Assembly (NCBI GenBank): GCA_009760855.2
Contig: WPIO01000204.1
Coordinates: 250,001 to 314,000, forward strand
Source: Cristatella mucedo
Lineage: Eukaryota > Bryozoa > Phylactolaemata > Cristatellidae
Direction: 5' to 3'
Length of the DNA: 64,000 nucleotides
The translations under genes and the position numbers were made by a program. Under the pieces are notes generated by a model. It was not told where the DNA came from and ran no database searches. It saw only the letters and a program-made list of their open reading frames with translations. The first letter of the stretch is position 1, and each line of letters starts with the position of its first letter. Positions 60,357-64,000 of this stretch are shown here, piece by piece.

Positions 60357-60497
60357 TGCCAGGCTGGTTTGGTCCAGTGGCTATGGTGCTCGCCCAGATC
60401 AAGGTCTGACCAAGGTCATGTGCTCGAGCCCCTCAACATTGATGAAGGACCTGGATACAGACTAAGATCTCTTTGGGCACCATACAAATTAATCGCA
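60357..60497 (+). mobile_element. SINE-A copy in array unit 11
   Basis: A-box-like TGGTCCAGTGGCTATGGTGC, B box region GTGCTCGAGCCC (60,420-60,431), LINE-like tail GAAGGACCTGGATACAGACT and CACCATACAAATT. It interrupts the unit between the ACCGTGAAACCTATAG and ATTTTTATAGCC landmarks. Confidence 0.8.
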
Positions 60498-60934
60498 TGT
60501 ATTTTAATTTATTCTCGTGATTTTTATAGCCTTGCCGCTTGTATTTCCATGTTTTCCTAAGGACACTTTAGGTCTTTGAACAGTGCTTAATTATCTCCTG
60601 GCAGGGAGTTGTAAAACATCAGAATATAGGTTAAGATTTCCTGTAGTTGACATACAAATTGCCTAAATGGAAATGTGCATTGACAGCCTATTTTTAGATA
60701 TCGGCTACTCAGGGAGTGTCGCAGTAACAGTCATCAGTAAATTCGAGGGTTTGAGAGCATACAAGCCATAAAAAATTGGTCTTTAGGGAACATGGTGTTA
60801 GTTGAAGGAACAGCTAACCATTTTGAGTTAGAGAATTAGCCATGCACTTTCTGTCCTGAATGGGATGCAATTTCTATTAGCAGGCTAAAAAGCATACCAA
60901 TGTAGTGATCTAAAAGTGTGTTAAAATACTAATC

Positions 60935-63170
60935 AAATTACATTTGATTTAGTTCCCCGCTGATCTTAATCTCTTTCTATGCTTTTTACATTTGCTGCTA
61001 AGAATGCAAAATCAAATGATTCGTGATAGCATGCTCAATGACAAGCATTACATGGTTAGGCCTTGACATCCACAGGGTCAGCATGCATATATCGGTAATG
61101 GCAGTACAGAGATTGTAAGGATGCATTAACAGGTAAAGGACGTGTCAAATGGGCCTGGTTAATGCTGTGACGGATGTATGCGTTTTAGTTCTGTTTTAAA
61201 CGAGGTCAAGTCAGAGGAGGCCTCGAAGCAAGCCTAAAGTGAATAACTGGTTTTGGAACCATGCGAAGAAAAGGCTTGGTCTCCAAAGGGTGAGAGTTGT
61301 GTACAAGGTATACGTAACCGAGATTCTTAAATACGATTGGGCGCTTATTGGAATAGATCTGGTAGGTAGGCTGGAGCTAAAGAAATGAAACACCTTTAGG
61401 TGAGTGACCGAACTTTGAAGTAATTGCGTAGCTTGACTGTGAGCCAGTGCAGGTCGGTGAGAAGTGCTGTTTTGTGGTAACTTCAATGCTCGTGATAGAC
61501 AAGAATAGCTGCTGAGTCTTGCGTAGTTTGTAAGCATCTGTTCGCCCTGGCTGGTAGACCAGCAAGCAGTGAGCTACAGAGGTTGAGGCCGGATTTCACT
61601 AATGCACTGACCAATTTAGATGAGTAGTTTCTGTCGGATAAAGCTCGGATTTTAGCGATCTTACAAAGCACATAACTGGAAGACAAAGCACATAACTGGA
61701 AGACTTTACAGTGGAGATGATGTGGCTGTCTAATGGAAGGTACTTCGGAACATGACACCAAGATTTAAATCCGAGTCCACCGGAACATTCCGGTAGATGT
61801 GACTGAGCTTTAGCATTTTCAGTTTTTGAATCGCCTTTGATTTGCTCGAAACCAATAGGTGGGCTTGAAAATCATTCAATTTAAGATTATTTGCAATGAT
61901 TCATTAGCGAATGTCAAAATGCATGCAGCAAGGGGGTCAAGAAAATTCGAATGGCTGGAGCGCTGGGGAGATGAAACCAAAGTTACAACTGAGTGTCAAC
62001 TATGTAGAAGTGAAAGCCTGGATGATGCCTAGCAATCGCTTAGGAAACAAAAAGAGTTAATGCCGCGAAAAGAATATAACTAAGCGCAGAGCCCTGAGAT
62101 AACCCGTAGTTTGGAGGTTCTCCGGATTATCCGTGTCTATTCGCATCAATACTCTCAGGTCTGAGACTTAAATGGAACCAGAACCATTGCTGTGTAGTGC
62201 CAATGATGCCCACGCGAGGTGAGAGGCACCCGAGAAGGACTTGCGGATCAATAGTATCGAAAGCTGCAGAAAGATCGAGCACAACAAGCAGCCATACTCT
62301 GCCTAAGGCTGCATTCCTAAATAGGTTGTTATGCACATGCAGGAATGCTGACTATGTAGAGTTATTAGCACTAAAAACAGACTGGAACTTACTAGCAGGT
62401 TTTGAAGTTTGAATGCATGAGTTCAGCTGCTCTGCCATGACTCTTTGAGAGTCGCGGTAGGAGGGAGATTGTGCGAAAGTTTTGGTCTTGTGTGGCTTTC
62501 TTGAGTATTTGCCTGACTACAGCTTTCTTGAAAGATGCTGGAGCATGAACTGAGGTTAATTACGTAACTATGATGTTAATGATGTATGGAATATGCAGAT
62601 ATATGCATCGTAGAGGCCAGAAAATTGCAATAGGGTCTATCGGACTAGTTGTTTTCGTGTTTGAGACATGAGCCTCTGAACGAGATCATTAGTGACCTCC
62701 TTGAATGAAGATATTGAGGTGCCGCAAGGAATTGTGGAGCAGGAATCCAGTAGGGTAGTAGCTAAGTTAGAGATAGACAACCTGATTCTGTATGTGTGAT
62801 TGACAAAAACCTAGAGTTGTGATCAGCTAGACTGTCACAAAGATCACTAACTAAATAGCTCACCTATGAGCGGTTAAGAAGATGGTCGATCGTTCACGTC
62901 GGCATTTTCGAAATTTTTATCTTTTGATCAACTATGTTTTCACATAATCTATACTTTAACTTTGCTGGGATGGATTGGTACGATTTGCAGTAGTGCTTAA
63001 ATAATTGTCAGCAGACAGTCAGTCCTGATCTTGTGTACGTATTTTCAAGGTTGTGTATCGTAGATAACAGCTGGTTGAATGTTTGCCGTAAACAGCAGGC
63101 CTCATGGGCAAAGGCTCAACGTGCTCTTAGTCATTCAAGTGAATTCACTGAGTACGACAGCTTGCAGCGT
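60935..63170 (-). mobile_element. LINE-1fam, diverged 2.2-kb copy
   Basis: The minus strand runs from a degraded terminus (CTGATCTTAATCTCTTTCTA) through the 3' UTR and C-terminal domain (LVSALVKSGLNLCSSLLAGL at about 61,550-61,610), then RT motif A (LLVVLDLSAAFDTID at about 62,260-62,310), to the linker. Motif C is FYIVD-like. It is more diverged than the 45.4 and 55.9-kb copies and keeps the reading frame where those two share the base missing at PTSCSYVAL. Confidence 0.85.
61662..61703. repeat. 21-bp tandem duplication inside LINE-1fam
   Basis: ACAAAGCACATAACTGGAAG plus one base occurs twice in direct succession, apparently unmutated, so it arose after most of the copy's decay. Confidence 0.95.
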
Positions 63171-63410
63171 TTTGTACCAATCTACCAGTGATAACAGGTT
63201 AGGGCTAGCATGACGTTTACATATTAATGTAGCATTATAGGTAGCAAATGCGACATAGTGAGTAGTGTTGCAATATGGCAGTTACCTACAGCGAGCCTAT
63301 CGGCCAACAACTTGTAAGCCTGTTTTTAACAGGTATTTTTTATCTGGCTGTTTGAAGCTAACCCATATTCAAATGTCCAAAATACTTGAAGCAAAGGACC
63401 TCTGATTATG

Positions 63411-64000
63411 TCATCCACTGTGGCTCCTGCTATAAAGCGTACACCTGCGAGATCATCTGATCCAGTGCATTGGAGCCATCACATGAGATTGCGCTTAGGC
63501 TCACCTGCAGGTGCTGTTAGCCGCAATGTTACATCAACTTGTTTTGCCCACCCGCTGTGGCTGCTAATTCGATGGCTGGCATCAACTTATTACACAAAAT
63601 GGTTGGAAAACAGGTGAGCGATGTTTATCTTGCTGGTTCGGCCCCTTGGTCTACGCTGCTGTCCAGTAAGGTGGAATCTTTTTGCTTTTAAATTGATTTT
63701 TCCTTTGCAAAGCAATGTCTCATCTATATTCTGTCACTACAGCCATGCTGCTGCCTTAATTATTGCTGCTCTCTGGCTGTCTATACACTCCATTTAAGCT
63801 GCTGCCAGCAAGAATGGGCATGCTCTCGAAGTGGCATCTGGCAAAAGTATCCATGCCTTCTGGCTAAGCAATCCCTCGTGGCTCTTGCCAATAGTTTTGC
63901 AAATAGACTTTGATACTGCCTGCATACGAGATCTTTGCTATTTAGACCAGCCCACTTTAAGTGTTGCAAGGAGGTTTATCATGCTTATTCTATTAAATAA
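63411..64000 (+). repeat. array unit 12, cut by window edge
   Basis: It begins with TCATCCACTGTGGC and proceeds through the CTCACCTGCAGGTGCTG and AAGAATGGGCATGCT landmarks to the window end, so the array continues to the right. Confidence 0.9.

Larger units (their letters stand above)
58487..63410 (+). repeat. array unit 11
   Basis: It contains a SINE-A (60,357-60,497) and a diverged LINE-1fam (60,935-63,170); the remaining unit is about 2.5 kb. A short TGTACTAATGATGTACTAGA cluster near 59,460 is a local expansion. Confidence 0.87.
24762..64000 (+). repeat. diverged macrosatellite array, unit about 2.5 kb
   Basis: The same ordered series of about 20 landmarks recurs 12 times and is cut by the window edge. 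Among landmarks are ATCTACCGTGG, CACCTACAGGTGCTGCTA, GGTCTTTCGTACTG, GGTGTGGTGCCTGCTTGTAA, AAGCTAGAATCAACTTG, GCTATGGCTGCTGCAAGCAG, GTTGCACTGTCTG, TTGTGACGGTGATAAGACTG and GGTAGCCATAAGTC. Landmark-to-landmark distances in uninterrupted units are 2,564, 2,541 and 2,452 bp; longer units contain identified insertions and shorter ones deletions. Neighbouring units differ at perhaps a fifth to a third of positions by eye, so the array is old and not being homogenised. No unit holds an obvious complete gene. Confidence 0.93.

Noticed and set aside
60177-60560. 127-codon plus-strand frame as a gene
   Set aside because: It runs from array unit sequence through the inserted SINE-A, so it is an accidental fusion of repeats.
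24762-64000. CRISPR array or rDNA repeat
   Set aside because: Units are far too long and diverged for CRISPR, and no rRNA sequence is present in any unit.

Overview
The window looks like non-coding, repeat-dominated nuclear DNA from a multicellular animal. The reasons are degenerate CR1/L2-type non-LTR retrotransposons, tRNA-derived SINEs with Pol III A/B boxes, long microsatellites, intronless intergenic sequence and the absence of any bacterial-style gene spacing. I cannot name the species; an invertebrate is only a guess. I found no convincing host protein gene, rRNA, functional tRNA or CRISPR. Nearly every open frame over about 60 codons is either a piece of a retrotransposon or unrecognisable.

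Left part (1-24.76 kb). This is ordinary intergenic DNA carrying dispersed repeats: (a) fragments of one LINE family, here called LINE-1fam (CR1/L2 group, APE endonuclease plus reverse transcriptase, A/T-rich triplet tail); (b) fragments of a second related family, LINE-2fam, mostly about 270-bp 3' ends; (c) a tRNA-derived SINE family, SINE-A, whose 3' tail resembles the 3' end of LINE-1fam; (d) one copy of another tRNA-derived SINE, SINE-B; (e) two copies of a GC-richer, promoter-like repeat, here called P, at 18-325 and 23,393-23,965, the second split by a LINE-2fam insertion. Several insertions are nested, which gives a relative order of events.

Right part (24.76-64 kb). This is one long, strongly diverged tandem array. 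Its repeat unit is about 2.5 kb once later insertions are removed. A landmark near ATCTACCGTGG recurs at about 25,468, 29,085, 32,011, 34,217, 36,394, 38,958, 42,104, 44,645, 51,219, 53,671, 58,487 and 63,411. The array runs off the right edge. It was hit by at least six LINE-1fam insertions, including one apparently full-length but dead copy (45,439-49,046), one LINE-2fam fragment, and two SINEs. One unit has grown an approximately 280-bp GA-rich microsatellite at the point where other units keep a short GAGAGAG-like seed.

The most interesting signals are the macrosatellite itself with its seed-driven microsatellite, the SINE/LINE shared 3' tail, two independent insertions carrying the same inactivating LINE lesions (suggesting mobilisation of a defective source in trans), an internally deleted LINE derivative, and the P repeat with an NRF1-like palindrome. 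All alignments were done by eye. Boundaries are usually good to about 10-30 bp, but only to about 100 bp for the oldest copies.
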